A stretch of 64,000 nt of DNA, from contig WMCF01000024.1 in assembly GCA_009792885.1 (NCBI GenBank), forward strand, positions 11,591,995 to 11,655,994, given 5' to 3'. Every line of letters begins with the position of its first letter. The first letter of the stretch is position 1. The notes under the pieces were generated by a model, which saw only the letters and a list, made by a program, of their open reading frames with translations, had not been told where the DNA came from and ran no database searches. This document shows positions 46,035-58,825 of the stretch, piece by piece. Source of the stretch: Eremophila alpestris peregrina. Lineage: Eukaryota > Chordata > Aves > Passeriformes > Alaudidae. Position numbers and translations under genes: made by a program.

Positions 46035-49000
46035 TCAGACAATGCTGTGCCTCACGCCAGGCTCAAAGGGTGCCTCGAGGCACAGAGGGGTCCCTGCCGG
46101 GTGCCGGCGGCAGCACACACAGTGCAGGAAGTCAGCAACGTTGTGCTGGAAGAGCTGGCGGCAGGGGTGCAGGTACTGGAAGAAGAGGAGCATGAAGTAG
46201 ATGCCCAGGCAGTAGCCAAGGAGCAGCTGCAGCACCAGCAGTGCAGTGCAGACGTTCTCATAGACATCAGTCTTGAAGAAGTACCAGAGGATGACGAGGG
46301 CCGTGTTCTCTGCCAGCCGGGCCACGTAGTACACGGCCAGGCGGCCCCAGTTCTGCGACTTGTCGATGAGGTCCCGGTCAGCCAGCTTGAGCTGCACGGC
46401 CGACCAGCAGAACATGTTGATGCTGGAGTAGAGCAGGGTGAAGGCACAGAGCACCACCACCGTGCCCAGGCGGCTGAAGTTCTTCTCAATGTTGTCAGGC
46501 AGGCGGTTGCCACTGCGCCAGAACTGCACCCAGGGCAAGAAGAAGACCACCAGGAGGTTGGCCAGGGCGATGGGGATGATCCAGTGCTTGAAGACGGTGC
46601 TGAAGAGCACGAGGACAGCAATGCGGGTGGAGATCTCCAGGCTGCGCCACAGCACAATGCAGAGGAAGGCCAGCGGCCGCAGCTGGACCTTGTAGTCATC
46701 GTACTTGACCTGGATGGCCAGGATGTTGCAGACCAGTGCTCCATAGGTGACTGACACCAGGCAGATGGCCATGAGGACGGCTGCAGAGGGAGAGAGCAGG
46801 GGAGTCAGTCAGGACCAGGCTGTGTCCAGCCTCTCCACTGCCTGCAAAGTGTGGGGTGACAACCCCAGGTGGGAAACAAGGGGTGCCAGTCGTGGGTGAG
46901 AAGTATAGGGTGCCAAATGCCTGGGTTCACAGCAGAAGGCTCAGTGGGAGCACTGCCAGACCAGCTCACACATGGTGGTGGCAGTCCCCATGATGAGGTG
47001 GTTGAGGGGGAAATTGCTGGCAGCAGGAGTCTCAGAACCCAAAGGTTCTCCCTACACCAATAAAACACATGCCTTGGCCAAACCAAAGCCATTTCTGTGG
47101 TTGGACCATGCCCCAGCACCCCTGCCCTGTGCAGGAAATGCTGCTCAAGGGTAAGCAAGGCACAGTCTGTGCTGCCAGGGCCCCTCTGCCTTCATCCCAG
47201 CCAAGATCCACACCACTGTAGCTCCAGAGGCACCCCAAGAGCCAGCCCCATCTGAGGGCTGCAAAGCCAAGGTCATTTGTAGGGAATGCTGGCAGCTGCT
47301 CACATTCAGCATAGCCAGGAATACCATGGAGAAATATAAAATAGTGCAGCTGGTCCCATCCATGGTGGCTGCCAGCTGCAGGGCTGAGTGTCAGCTGTGA
47401 GGAAATAACCCAAAACACATAATTTGGTATTTACTTCCTGCATCTACTACTGGAGGAGCACTGGCACTCATCCTTCCTGTGCGTCTGCAACTCTCCAAAA
47501 TGCTGTTGCAGAGGGCTGTGGCAAATTAAGGGGTTTCTGTGGGGCATCTCCTGGGCTTCCCTCTCCCTGCACCTGCTGTGGGCACAGACAGAAAGGTCTG
47601 GGCTCCCAGCATTGCTGGGAGAGCGGGTGGGTGAGGGCAGATCCTTCACCCAGCACTGTAATTGGAACGATGCAGGAGCACGCCTGCGCACCCAGCTTGG
47701 TACCATGCCAAAATGGGAGTCAAAAGTTTGCTCTTGCAGATCCACCCCCAAGCACATAAACATCCTGGGATCAGGCAAGGGAGCCTCAGAGTGGGAGTGC
47801 TGGGCTGGGAGCTCCGGTTGCTGGAAAATGTGCAGAAATAGACACAATGGAGGGACTTCAGGGAAGCCAGAGCCTGTAGCTAGATGGAAAAAAATGAATG
47901 GATACTGAAGCAGGCTAGGGCAGGGACCTTGACCCTCTTATGAGATATGGCACTGGGTGGATGGCTTGGTTCTTGAGTGCAAATACTCACAAGCACAGGG
48001 TTGGGAGCAAAGCCTGGCACCTCAGTCATGCCTGCTCTTTCCCACTTTGCATCACTGCAAGCAGGAAAGCAGAGAGCTGATGGGGCTCAACTTCTCTGGC
48101 TTGTGCTCCACATTTAGGGAAGTCCAGTGGAAGCTGTGTCCCCGGGAAGGACTTTTTGGATTGCCTGGATGTCACATCAGCACAAGCAGCTAAGGAGCCA
48201 TGACCTGGTGGGGTTCCTGGGGAGCCCGTGTGCCATGCGCCCTTACCTCGGGCAACAGGGACGTACTTCTCCAAGACGCTGATGTAGAGCTGGAGGGTGA
48301 GCTGCGGGGTGGAGCCCAGGAAGGCCTGGATGACCGCCATGCGCTTGAAGGCGTTGCGGTGCGTGGCCAGGCGGCGCTCCGAGTGGCCCACCTCCTGCTC
48401 CATCTCCACCTCGTAGCCCTTCCGCAGCCGCCGCTTGCGGGTGATGGTGACGTAGGGCTCCTCCTCCCTCCCTGACCAGCAGTACACCAGCAGGGCCTCC
48501 ACACACCTGTGGGGACACGGGAGTTGTCACCCTGCCAGTCTTCCTGTTGTCCCCCACTGCCAGCACATCCACCCCGACCTTGTCTGGTGCTGGCCAGACC
48601 CCACTCCTGCTGAGCGCAGCCCAAGTGTTTTGGGCAGCTGTCCAGCAGTGCTGTGGGCAGTCCCTGACCGCGGGGATGCCCAGTGGCTGCTCCTCTGCTC
48701 CAGCATTCAGAGTGAATCATGTCCATCAGGGGAGCAACAAGTGAGGGGTGAAACAGCTGCTGGAAGAGGTGCAGCATCCCGGGTACAAAGACTCTGCTGG
48801 GAACTACAGCTACAGGAAGGTGTTAATCACCCTTGGGTTCTGTTTTCCCAACTGGCAAAAAACCTCTTCCTCTAAGCAGAGGCAAAAGAAACTCTGAAAT
48901 ATCAGAGCTGAATATCAGCGTTTTCTTTGATCTCTCATCTTGAGCAGAAGAAGGCTTCCACACTTCCTCCCTGGTGGGGACAGCAGGAAGGAGAGCGCAG

Positions 49001-50923
49001 GGTGAAGCCATGTGTGGCATGGGCAGATAAGGCAGCACTTCCGCAGCCCCTTCTCTGTGGGCCCTCACGTATGGGCAGGGGTGGGACTTTCTGCCATGCC
49101 TGCAAGGACAGGGGCACCCCCAGCCCCTCCACACAGTTGTGGGGTGGGTGTGTGTGGCCAGAGGGGATCAGCTTGGCTCCTGCCTGGGGACCAGCTGGCT
49201 CTGGGACCAGCAGGACACCATTATTTATGAGTGCTTATCAGGACAGCACAAATTGCTGTGTGTCAAACCCAAAAGGAGTGAGGGTTTAGGATAAATTCTC
49301 TGGACACATCAAGCCAGCACTCATGGCTCATTGCAAACTCTAATGAGAAAACAGTTTCATCCCAAAGGCCCAGCTTGAAGAGTGGTCCCAGCTGGCTCCC
49401 AGTGCCCTGCCAGACTTTCTCAGCAGGCTGGGCTCCATCTCCAGCAGCCGGCTGAAGCAGCCTTCCCCAGGCAGCCCCAGCTGGCTCTTACAAGCAGCTG
49501 GGCAGCACTGTACCTGTCTCAGACAGCCTCAGTTGGTGTGGGGAGAGTCACAACACTCCTGTGGCCAGCACAGGCTGGCAGCACCGAGGCAAGGCCCCCA
49601 GGTGGCTCTGAAGGTAAAACGTGGTGACAGGGACATATCTGGCGCACTGCTTGCTTCCGGTGACAGAGGAAGTGCAGAGCAGGCCACAGTTTTTGGAGCC
49701 CTGTGGGTACAGCGAGCCCCAAAGCGTGGCTGCTGGCCTGTCCTTGGGAAAGGAGCCCCATGGAGATGGTGGCTTTGCCATGCCTCCCACACTGCATTCT
49801 CATGGAGCAGGCTGCCCAGGATGATGACCGCAAGGGAGGCACTGCAGCATTCCCAAGGAATGAGGGATCAGCTTGTGCAACATCCATCTACTCCCTCACT
49901 GTCCTCTTCCCAGCACAGTCCAGTGGCCCCACAGTTCCCATGCCAGCCCCATTCCTGCACCTAGCTCTTCTCCTTTATGTTCCATAACCCCCACTGAGAC
50001 CCACTCCTGGGACTCCAAGAATCCTACCATGTGCCCGAGGGCGTTGTCTAAACATTTGCTGAACTCAGACAGACTAGGTGCTGTGACCACTCCCCCGGGG
50101 AGCCTGTTACAGAGCTCCACTACCCTCTCTCTGGGTGTAAAACCTTTTCCTGATATCTAATCTAAACTTCCCCTGACTCAGCTCCATCCCATGTTAGTAT
50201 TCACCCTCGAGCACCCACGGGCGATTCCCATCTGCGCTCCCAGCACAAGCATGGTGATGGCAAAACCACGAGGCTGAGTGGATCGCTGGCTGCCTCCCGG
50301 ACCTTGGGCAGAGCTTTCCCAGCAGCTGGGATACAATAGGCTGGCAGAGCGGCGTCCTGCCCGGAGCGGGCTCCAGCAGCAGGAGCACCCGCGGCTCCAC
50401 CGGCGAGCAAGGGGCCCCGCGGGCGGGGAGCAGCAGCGCCGGGGAAGGAGGGACGGGGAGCCGGCAGCAGCAGCTCCGGGCACGCCGGGCAGATGGCCGC
50501 TGACAGCCGGTCCCGGGGTGCCCGTCCTGCCCGGCCCCGCTCCCTGCTCTCCGCCGGTGGCCGCGCCCCTGCCGGGCTCCGCGCATCGGTGCCGGGGTGC
50601 CCGGGGTCCCGGCGTCCCCGCCGCGCTCACCTGATGATGGGACCGAGCTGCAGCAGGTGCATGAGCAGGACGAGCGGGCGGTCGCGGCTGAGGTCGCGGT
50701 GCACGAAGATGAGGGTGAGCTGCACTAGGACGGAGGGGCAGAGCACGAAGAAGATGGTGAGCGCCAGCCAGAAGCGGTCGTCGGAGTGGCCGTAGGAGAG
50801 GCAGAGCACGGCGGCCGCCGCCCCCTCCCCGCAGAACAGCGCCGTCGAGAAGACGATGCCGAGCGGCAGCTTCGCCCGCGACGGGGCGGCGGCGGGCGGG
50901 CAGCCCCCGCTAGGACCGTCCAT
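46035..50923 (-). CDS. XKRX: XK-related protein XKRX
   Basis: Three coding exons on the minus strand: 50631-50923 (ATG at 50923), 48247-48506 and 46035-46780 (stop TGA), with compatible phases, giving 432 aa (human 449). The start is the first ATG whose downstream sequence matches the family; an in-frame ATG at 51316 also exists but the residues between are low-complexity. The XK family are multi-pass membrane proteins; some members (XKR8, XKR4, XKR9) are caspase-activated phospholipid scramblases, but activity of XKRX is not established. Landmarks are VQLTLIFVHRDL in exon 1; EEPYVTITRKR and FLGSTPQLTLQLY in exon 2; and SVTYGALVCNILAIQVKYDD, WRSGNRLPDNIEKNFSR, LADRDLIDKSQNWG, MLLFFQYLHP and DFLHCVCC in exon 3. 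Eight or more hydrophobic segments are visible. The 3' UTR end is unclear: no AATAAA is obvious close to the stop codon. Confidence 0.94.
46781..48246 (-). other. XKRX: XKRX intron 2
   Basis: No additional exon or recognised repeat; borders are CTGCAG (acceptor side, at 46781) and GTAAGG (donor side, at 48246). Confidence 0.5.
50030..50185 (-). mobile_element. CR1 LINE fragment in XKRX intron 1
   Basis: Reverse-complement CR1 landmarks: CTAGGTGCTGTGACCACTCC, GGGGAGCCTGTTACAGAG, CTTTTCCTGATATCTAATC and TAAACTTCCCCTGA. The usual 3' terminal repeats are not recognisable, so both ends are eroded. Confidence 0.8.
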
Positions 50924-51130
50924 AGCGGCCCCGGCCCGGCTCGGCCCGGCCCGGGCACTCAGCCCCGCCGCGGCGCCATCCCGGGCTGCAGTGGAGAGAG
51001 GAGAGCGCTGCGGGGCGGGCCGGGGCGGGGCGGGGCGAGCCTCCCCCGCCGCACCGAGCCCCGACGGGTGGCTCCGTACCGGCCCCGCCGAGCCCCGGGG
51101 CCCCTGCACCGCTCCGGCACCGCCCCGAAC
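50330..51130 (-). promoter_or_regulatory. XKRX: CpG island around XKRX exon 1
   Basis: A dense CpG block covers the first coding exon, the start of intron 1 and about 200 bases upstream of the ATG, including GGGCGGGGCGGGG-like Sp1 boxes near 51015-51035. Confidence 0.6.
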
Positions 51131-54100
51131 CCTCAGCCCGGGGTCCACTGGCCGCTCATCCCCACTGGGTCCATATCCTCCAGCCCGGGGCCCCAGGCTC
51201 CAGGTACCCCAGCCCTGCCCTGGCCACCACCCTCCCGCTTCAGGATCCCCCACGCTACTGCGCCCTGGTCCACAGCAGGTGTGGAGGTCCCTGCGCCGGG
51301 ACAGCCCCACCTGCACCTGTGCCCCAACACCCCTGTATTGGACCAGGATCTTCTACCGAGGACTCCCCATCTCTGCAGGGAACCGCCTCCCCAGGACAGG
51401 CCAGGACCCACAGCCCAGCAACCCCTGGCAGCACCCACCTTGGGACTCCCACTCCCCAGATACGGTGCTGACAATCCCCATGTGTGTGCCCTTTGGAGCC
51501 TTCCCCAAGACCCTCCTATTAAGCCTAGGCCAAATGAGTTCCTGGCAGGTACCAACACTCCAAGGCATAGCAACATGGAGGGTCCCTCCAGGGGAGAATT
51601 GTTAGGTAGCCCCAGGGACACCAGGGTCCCACTGTGGGGCAGAAAGGATGCCAGTGTGGGTGCCAGCCTTGCCTGAATCAGACATCTGCCAGAGAGCTGC
51701 CTGCACCCAGCAGCACCTCAGATCCGGGGCCGGACCCCAGCTCCTGACCCAGAAATGGCCCTGCGCTGGATGGGGCAGCATGTGGGAGGGAGGGTGTTGT
51801 CAAGGCAGGGAGCATTTTGGTATCTTGCGAAACAAGCTGTGTCAGGGACACCCCTTCATGTCCCCTGAGTGCCTGGTGTGTGTAGCAAGATTTGGGAACT
51901 ATGTTACACGGGAGATTTTTCTCCTATATCTTGGATGTTCCATCTTCCAGGTATGACCTTGTGCTGCAGCTGAGCAAGAGGGCTTTTCCCATCACCTTCA
52001 AGAGCCCACCCTCAAGATAATGGGATATGTGGACTCGCTGAGAGAGCCAAACCTCCCAGCGCCCAGCCCCACATCCCTCCTGTCTGTCTCACCGGGATCA
52101 CCCATCCAGTGGTGGGAACACAAGGCTCTCTGGGCTGCTCCCCACCTCCATGGCCATGAGCTTCCTGCTCTGCTCAGCACACACTGCCTCCAGCACCAGG
52201 CCCTGCCCCACTTTCCCCCGGGAGTGGTGGTGTGGGCACAGGTGGGATGAGCACACGCTGCCTTGCCTGAGCACTCACTACCTGCCAGATCACTCAGTCC
52301 AGCCTGGGCACCGGCTGCCTGGCTGGGACAGATGGGACAAGGCAAAGAGTGTTTAACATTGGTCAATTTTCCCCAGTTTAGGCAGACCATGAATTTTTAG
52401 GTCACTTTTAAAAGGCGCCCAGTGCTCAACCCTCAGCAGCTGGGCCAGCTCACAGGGAGGTGCCCACGCTAGGATCAGAGACTCTGTCCACTCACCTGCC
52501 CCATGCCAGATAAAAGCACAAAACCTCCCAAACCACATGCACAAGAGTTTTCTCCATTTCACCAGATTGGAAGCATTACCAGGGCTATCAGGCTTATCAG
52601 CAGGAGAACCGAAAATAAAACTGCCTGAGACTTTGGAGGCCATATCTCCCCCAGCAACAGCTCCCACACAGAAGCAATCCTTGTCCCTGCAGCTGCTCAG
52701 AGCTTTTACTTCCAAGCTGAACAGCTGCTTTGGGAAACCACAAACCCCACGAGCTCATGGGGACTGGCCTGACTGGCGGGGATGGGAGATCTCCGTGTGA
52801 CCACTCAGCTCTGGTATGATAGTTACATATTTTCAAGCTGTTTTTGGGAAACAGCCTCTCCAAGAAAAACTCTGGCAGGGCAGAGGGTGAAGGCAGCAGT
52901 GTCCAGGCCGACTGGTGATGGTGGCCAGGGTGGGAGCTGTGCACAGGAGCAGCTGTGCCTGGCTGGGTGCTCAGCCAGTGACAACACATCCTGTGGCACT
53001 GCCAACAGCACCCACGGCTCTGTATGAGCAGCAAGAGCAGCATGCTGTTTGTACCATTTATGCAACTTCCACTTATCCAAATTAAAAGCATTCCCCATGA
53101 GCCTGGCAGGTCACCAAGCCCTCGGCTGAGAAATGCCTGGGCTTACGACTCATCATATTTTTAATTTCAGCTTCCCCTGCTTCATGACGAAATACTGAAG
53201 AGCAACTGTTTAAGCAAACAAGAATTCCAGTCCTGTATCCATAAACGCCAGCAGCCACCAAGAGGAATGAAGAGACAAAGCCTCACAGCATTTTCCACAC
53301 CAGTTATTATCCCATTTTCTGTCCCAGCCACAGAGAGGCAGTGAGCTGTTCACGCTGTGAGTCACCTCTACAGCCTGACCCCACCTGTCCTCAGCTCAGT
53401 GCTGTAAACAGCAGACAGACCATAAAAGTGATGTGGGTCACAGATAGCATCAGCCAGAGCTCCTGTCCCACTGCCCTGCCACTCCCTGCCCGTGCCAACT
53501 TAACACCCACACCTCTGCCTGCAAGCCCAGCACAGCTGGGGCTGCACAGACATGCTGGGACACCTCTGCCACAGAGAAACTGCCTGAACCAGAGCTGCCA
53601 CAGGCCAGCAGGGACAGACCAGGCATCAAGGACATCCTACCCAGGTGTCCCCACTCTACAGTGGCTGCGTTCTGGACCAGGAGAGCTGGTGGCTGCTTGC
53701 TGGCCCTCACTCTGAAACCTCCCAGAAGCCCCCTGGCTGGTGGATGTGAAGTGACATGGAATCACAGAATCACAGAATTGCAGAGTCTCTTAAGCTGGAA
53801 GGAACCCATGAGGATCATTGGGGATGCCCAAGGCACCAGTCTCACTACCACGTGTGGTTGTCAATTTTCCTGTCTCCACAAGTGCCTGCCCTGCCCTGGA
53901 CAGCATCCCAGCTTCATTGATTTCTTAATTCCAGCCTCCATCATCTTTTTAATCCCAGTGTTCACACAACACACTTTGAACAAAGGGCAGTGGCAGTGGT
54001 GGCCGCCCACTGTGTGAAACCACAGGGTTTGCTGTGCAGCTTTCCCAGCCCCTTGGATATGCCAGGGCATTTGTGTGTGGCAGCCTGGGCTGTACATGGG

Positions 54101-57100
54101 GTGGGAGCAAGCTTCCTCACCGGCTCTCAGTCTCAAAATAACCCTGTCTGCTTTACACATGCCTGCCTGGCGGCTCAGCTCCTGTAAAAGGAGAAGAGAA
54201 AATTGTTTGGAAAAGACAGGGAGCTCCAAGCCAGACTCTTAAAGAGCCCAGGTGGGGACAGCTGCCAATATGCTCCCCCAGCTCTCCTCTCTAGGACCCA
54301 GAGCAGACACCGCTCCCAGGGTGCTCGTTGGAACATGCCAAGAGCACTCTGCTGCCTTCCCAAATATAGCCCTGCACACAGAGGTGGAGGCAGCTGTTTG
54401 GGGTGTGGGGATGGCCAAGCTCCCTGACTTCAGACCTGAAAGCTCCTCACAGTCTGTGCTGGGGATTAAACATTCAGCTGGTGCCACAGGGAGCGACAGT
54501 GGGGACGTGTCGGTCGGCAAAATGCCCCATGTGCTGGATGAAGAGGAAATCACAAAGTGTCCCCCAGCTTGATGGGTATGTGAGAAGGGGACACAGTTTT
54601 GTCCCCTCAGTGCAGCCATGCTGCCCTACCAGCAGGGCTGGGATGTTCCCAGGAATCTGTGAGCTGGGATATTTTTTTATTTAGTTTGGAAATAGCTTTG
54701 CAAATGACTGGTTTCTACAGCCTAAACTGTTTGGATTTTGCATTGCTTTCACAGTAACTCAGCTGTAATTTTTCCTGCTCCAGCAGTCTGTGGAATAGTT
54801 TCCGGCTGGGGAAATATTTATTCCATTTTCTTCATCATGTGACTGCTTTTACCACTCCATTTCCTCATCCACCTTTACTCTGACCCTGCTGGGAGAGAAT
54901 CTGGTATTTGTGCTGAGAATCTCATCCCTCTAAATCTCACTGGAGGCTGTGCTGAGCCCACTGGGATCTGGACACAGGGCTCAGTGCTGCCAGAGCCAGG
55001 ATGCTTGCAGGCAAAGCACAGGCCATGTCAGTGCTGCCTCACGCTTCAATTCTTTAACAAGAAAGCAGAGTTACCTTTGGGTGCATTTACAGATCTTTGC
55101 AATAATTACACATTTTGAAGTCATGCCTCCTTGGCTACAGTCCCAGCACAGGCAGTGGGGGATGCTGTAACACTAAACCAGGCAGGAAGGGTTAAAATTA
55201 CTTTTAATTAACTGATTCCCCTGGTCCCACCTGCTGTAAGAGTATACAGCCCTGGCAGAGTGCTAACATAGCCAGGCTGCACCTGCGTGTGCCCTGGGCA
55301 TCCTGGCAGGTAGGAGGAATAAGAAAGCAGCAGGAGCCCCATAATGCTCTCAACAAAACCACTGTAGGAGCCTGTGTAGGGCCTGTAACCATCCCAGAGC
55401 TGTGTGCATGGTGCAAGGAACAAGGAGGCAGCTTATCCTGCAGCAGAGAGCAGAGCAAACAGAGCACTCAGATCCAAGCCTCTCCTAGAAATTTGTGTAT
55501 GCTTTGGCTGGGAAGTGCCCTGCCAGGAACTGGGTGAAAAGCAAACAGCTCCCTGCATGCTTCCTGCCTGCTTCTGCATCTGACACAGGGTGATGGTGCT
55601 GGTGTGGGGGAGCAAAGAATACTCTGGAAAAACCATCTTCCTTACCCAAAAGATCCCGGGGAATGGCTGCCCACAATGGTTGCATGGCAGTGAGGTGCAA
55701 ACCATCCGCTCTTTCCAATGCCATGCCATCTAAACTCCACAGTGCCCCAATTCCTCACCAACAGTTCTCGGTGTCACAGGCTGTAAATATCCTCTGTTCC
55801 CAGCCTGACTGCAGGGCGTTTGCCTGCAATTAGCTCTTGGGATTTGGGAGCTGGTGTGATCCGGGGTTATCGTCAGCCACCAGCGCTGTGCTGGGATTTA
55901 AAGGGACAATGCAGCTGCCTGCATACCTACCACCTCAGTGCGCTGTCATATGACACATTAAATAGAGAGATGAGTCTCTCCTCAAAGCCTGTGTATGTCC
56001 TTGCCCACCACAGATCCCTTTTCAGGCAGAGTCAATGCGGTTCCAAGCAAAGCAGAACAGCTTGCTAATATTTCTGCCAGGACTTTTTGGTCTTTGCCAT
56101 CACCCTGGCTTCGGTGTCACCTCAGCTCAAGGCTCTCAGGGCTGCAGGCAGACCCTATTGCTCTGCCCACTGTGTTCCCGTGCAAACCATCATTCCCACA
56201 TCCAAGCTCCCCAGCTGTCCCCCCAACTCCGCTGCTTGCCCGGGGGTGTCAGGTGGGGTTCCCAGTGTGCCGGTGCCGGCTGGGACACATACTCACGGGG
56301 TCTAGTGGAGCCAAGGCAGGGCAGCCCGCCAGCCCGTGGCCATCTGCGCTTCTCCGTGGTCCCCGTGGTTTCGCCTCATTCCCTCTCCTGCGGCGCTCCA
56401 GCGGGCAGAAATAGCCCCAAAGCACGTGCTGCCTTCCGGGGAGCGATGCCAGGGGCCAGGCAGCCCTGGGCACCGCCCTCCCTCCGGGGCTCCTGCTGGC
56501 TCTGGCAGCACTAGAGGGTCCAGCCCGGCACGGTGCCGGGGCACAGTGTGGTTATAGCTCTGGTGAGGAACATCTTCATTTATCTGCCAAGATAATAAAT
56601 TCTGCCTTAGAGTTTCTCACCTGGCAACAGTCACCAAGGAAACGAGAATGGCTGCTGCGGGTCCCCGCTGGCACTGCCTGGGGAGGCCCAGTGGCCCTGG
56701 CAGAGGGTGTCCAGCTGCACTCCAGCCGGCTGTGTGGGCAGAGGACCAGCTGCCCACTCCTAACCTGAGCACAGGCCCAGCAGAGCACACATCAATGTGG
56801 GCTTGGCCCTTGTGCCACCTCTCTGGAGCCAAGTGAGGGTTTCACCAGATTTGGGGTGGATTTTGAGATCTTCCTGGCTGTCGATCCTGGTGTGTGTGCA
56901 TTGGGAGGCGTGACCTGGAGCTGCCTCAGGCTCCTGCGAGGTTTCTCTGTCCCCAGCTCCAGTCTGACCAGGGATTTTGGATACTTATTTAAAAGCAGTG
57001 GCACCCTAAGTGTTCAGAGATCTTTAGAAGTCTATTGGTGCCAGAGGGAGATCAAATCCTGCTGCCTCTCAGGAAGCTCCCTCCATGGATGCCTGACACA

Positions 57101-58825
57101 TGGCACATTGCTATTTATAGCACCTGTGGTAATGTTATAGCACATTCCTATCCCTGCTGGGCTGTCCCCTGACAGTGCCACCCCTAAACACAGAAGCAAG
57201 AGTTGACACTTGGAGCAAATAATTTCAGCCTTCATACAGCTAATTGTGCAAAAAGGATCCCAGCTCCATGCTGTGTGTGAACCTGCCACTGCTGCTGCTC
57301 CCTGAAGACTGCTGGCACAGGCATGGGACAAACTGGGAAAAGCCATCAGGATGGGACAGGTGATGCTGCTGTCCTGCCATCACCAGCACAAGGGGTGACC
57401 AGTCACTCAAATATGGTATCCGGCTGTGATGTCAGACCAAAAACTTCATCAACCATTAACTAGGCATGGCTGCTTGCCCATGGCGTGGAACTGTGGCACC
57501 TTCCTTGCCCAGGACAGGTGCCGAGCTTCCCAAGAGTATGTGGGAATGGGGAGAAGATCATGGGGCTGAAGTGAAGGCCATGACGCCATGCCCATCCTGG
57601 GCTTGCGCTCCTGGGGCCAGGGTAGCATCTCAGCATCCTTGGCTCATGGTTGGTGCTCAGCGGGATGAGGCAGTGTTGCTGGTGCTGGGCGGTTTAGCAT
57701 GGACTGATGTGAGCCAGCAGGCTCCCTGTTTGCTCCTGGGTATGGCTTTTGAAAGACCTCATGTCTTTGTCCCTCTTGACTCCACTTCCCCCACCCAGAG
57801 CTCCTGCAGCTCAGACATCCCTGTGTGACTTCTCCACCACACACATCAGTGGCAGCAAGCCAAGGAGGGCAGCTCAGGCTGGGAAAAGAAGCAGGAAACC
57901 TGAGAAGCAAGATAAGAGCTTCAGAGCTGACGATCAAGGAGCTGGGGTGCTTTTTTCTCCACTCTCTGCCCTGTGGTCTGAGGGTCTCCACCAGTTCCCT
58001 GCTCCCAGCCAGGTTCCTGCTAGTTCCTGTCACTAGCCCAGGGAGCACAGGAACTGCTGCCACTCAGGCAGTACCTTGCTAGGGCACAAAATACAAGCAG
58101 TGAGCAGTGAAGTCCCACAGCCTTGCTCAGAGGGGACCTTGGTGAGCAGCAGAGCTGTGCAGACTGTGAAGGGGATGCTCCTTGCAGGGGCTGCAGACAA
58201 ACATCCCCTTGGGAATCAGGCAGCAAGAGGCCAGAGATGCTGTCCTTAGAGGAGCCCCTAACTCAGCCCACAAGGGCTGTCAGGCAGTGTCCCCACCACA
58301 GGCCACTCACTCCAGTGTTGGAGACATGGGGCTGCAGTGGGGTGGACGAGTCAGTGCTGTGCCACCCAGCATGGCAGGCAGTCCCACGACAGCCATGTCC
58401 CAGAGGCCACTGGCCTGGGCCGACCCACCAGGATTAAGGAGCCTGCAGGAGTAAGTAATTTAAATCCAGATTAGATTTAAGCAGCTGCTATGCAAAGGGC
58501 ATGTGAGCAGAGGCTGTGCAGTGGGGATGAGCAGGTGAGAGACTGACTGGCAGCCCTGATGTGAGGGGCTGTGAGAGCAGGGTCTGGCCAGAAGGTCTGT
58601 GCCCATGGGGTATTGCCCAGAAGGACGGATTTTTTCTCCAGGCTTGGCTTGTGTGCACCAGACCGGAGGCAGCAGTGCTGTGCTGTGGGACAGGGCACCC
58701 CGGAATGAGATGTTCCCTGCCGTGAAGAGAGAGCCCAGGCAGGAGGATGAAGAACAGGGCCACACTGAGCTGCTCACTTCGTAGGTGCTGGAGAGAGGCC
58801 ACCCCTCTGTGCAGGGCTGCAGACC
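51131..58825. other. Long intergenic region between XKRX and ARL13A
   Basis: About 7.7 kb with no exon I can assign. It contains one short CR1 fragment (53757-53825) and an AT-rich island at about 54660-54850 that stands out from the surroundings. Open frames are short and unremarkable. ARL13A promoter or non-coding exons may lie at its right end. Confidence 0.5.
53757..53825 (-). mobile_element. Short CR1 3'-end fragment
   Basis: GGAATCACAGAATCACAGAATT is the reverse complement of the CR1 terminal repeats, followed by a brief AAGCTGGAAGGAACCCATGA match. The rest of the element is missing or too diverged to see. Confidence 0.7.

Noticed and set aside
46052..46744. 230-codon Ser/Trp/Thr-rich frame overlapping XKRX exon 3
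   Set aside because: It is a frame-shifted shadow of the XKRX coding exon, whose correct frame matches the family along its whole length.
50924..51316. Upstream in-frame ATG of XKRX that would add about 131 residues
   Set aside because: The added residues are low-complexity and unlike the family; the ATG at 50923 gives the expected length.
50786..51676. 296-codon plus-strand frame opposite XKRX exon 1
   Set aside because: Composition-driven antisense of a CpG island; no family similarity.
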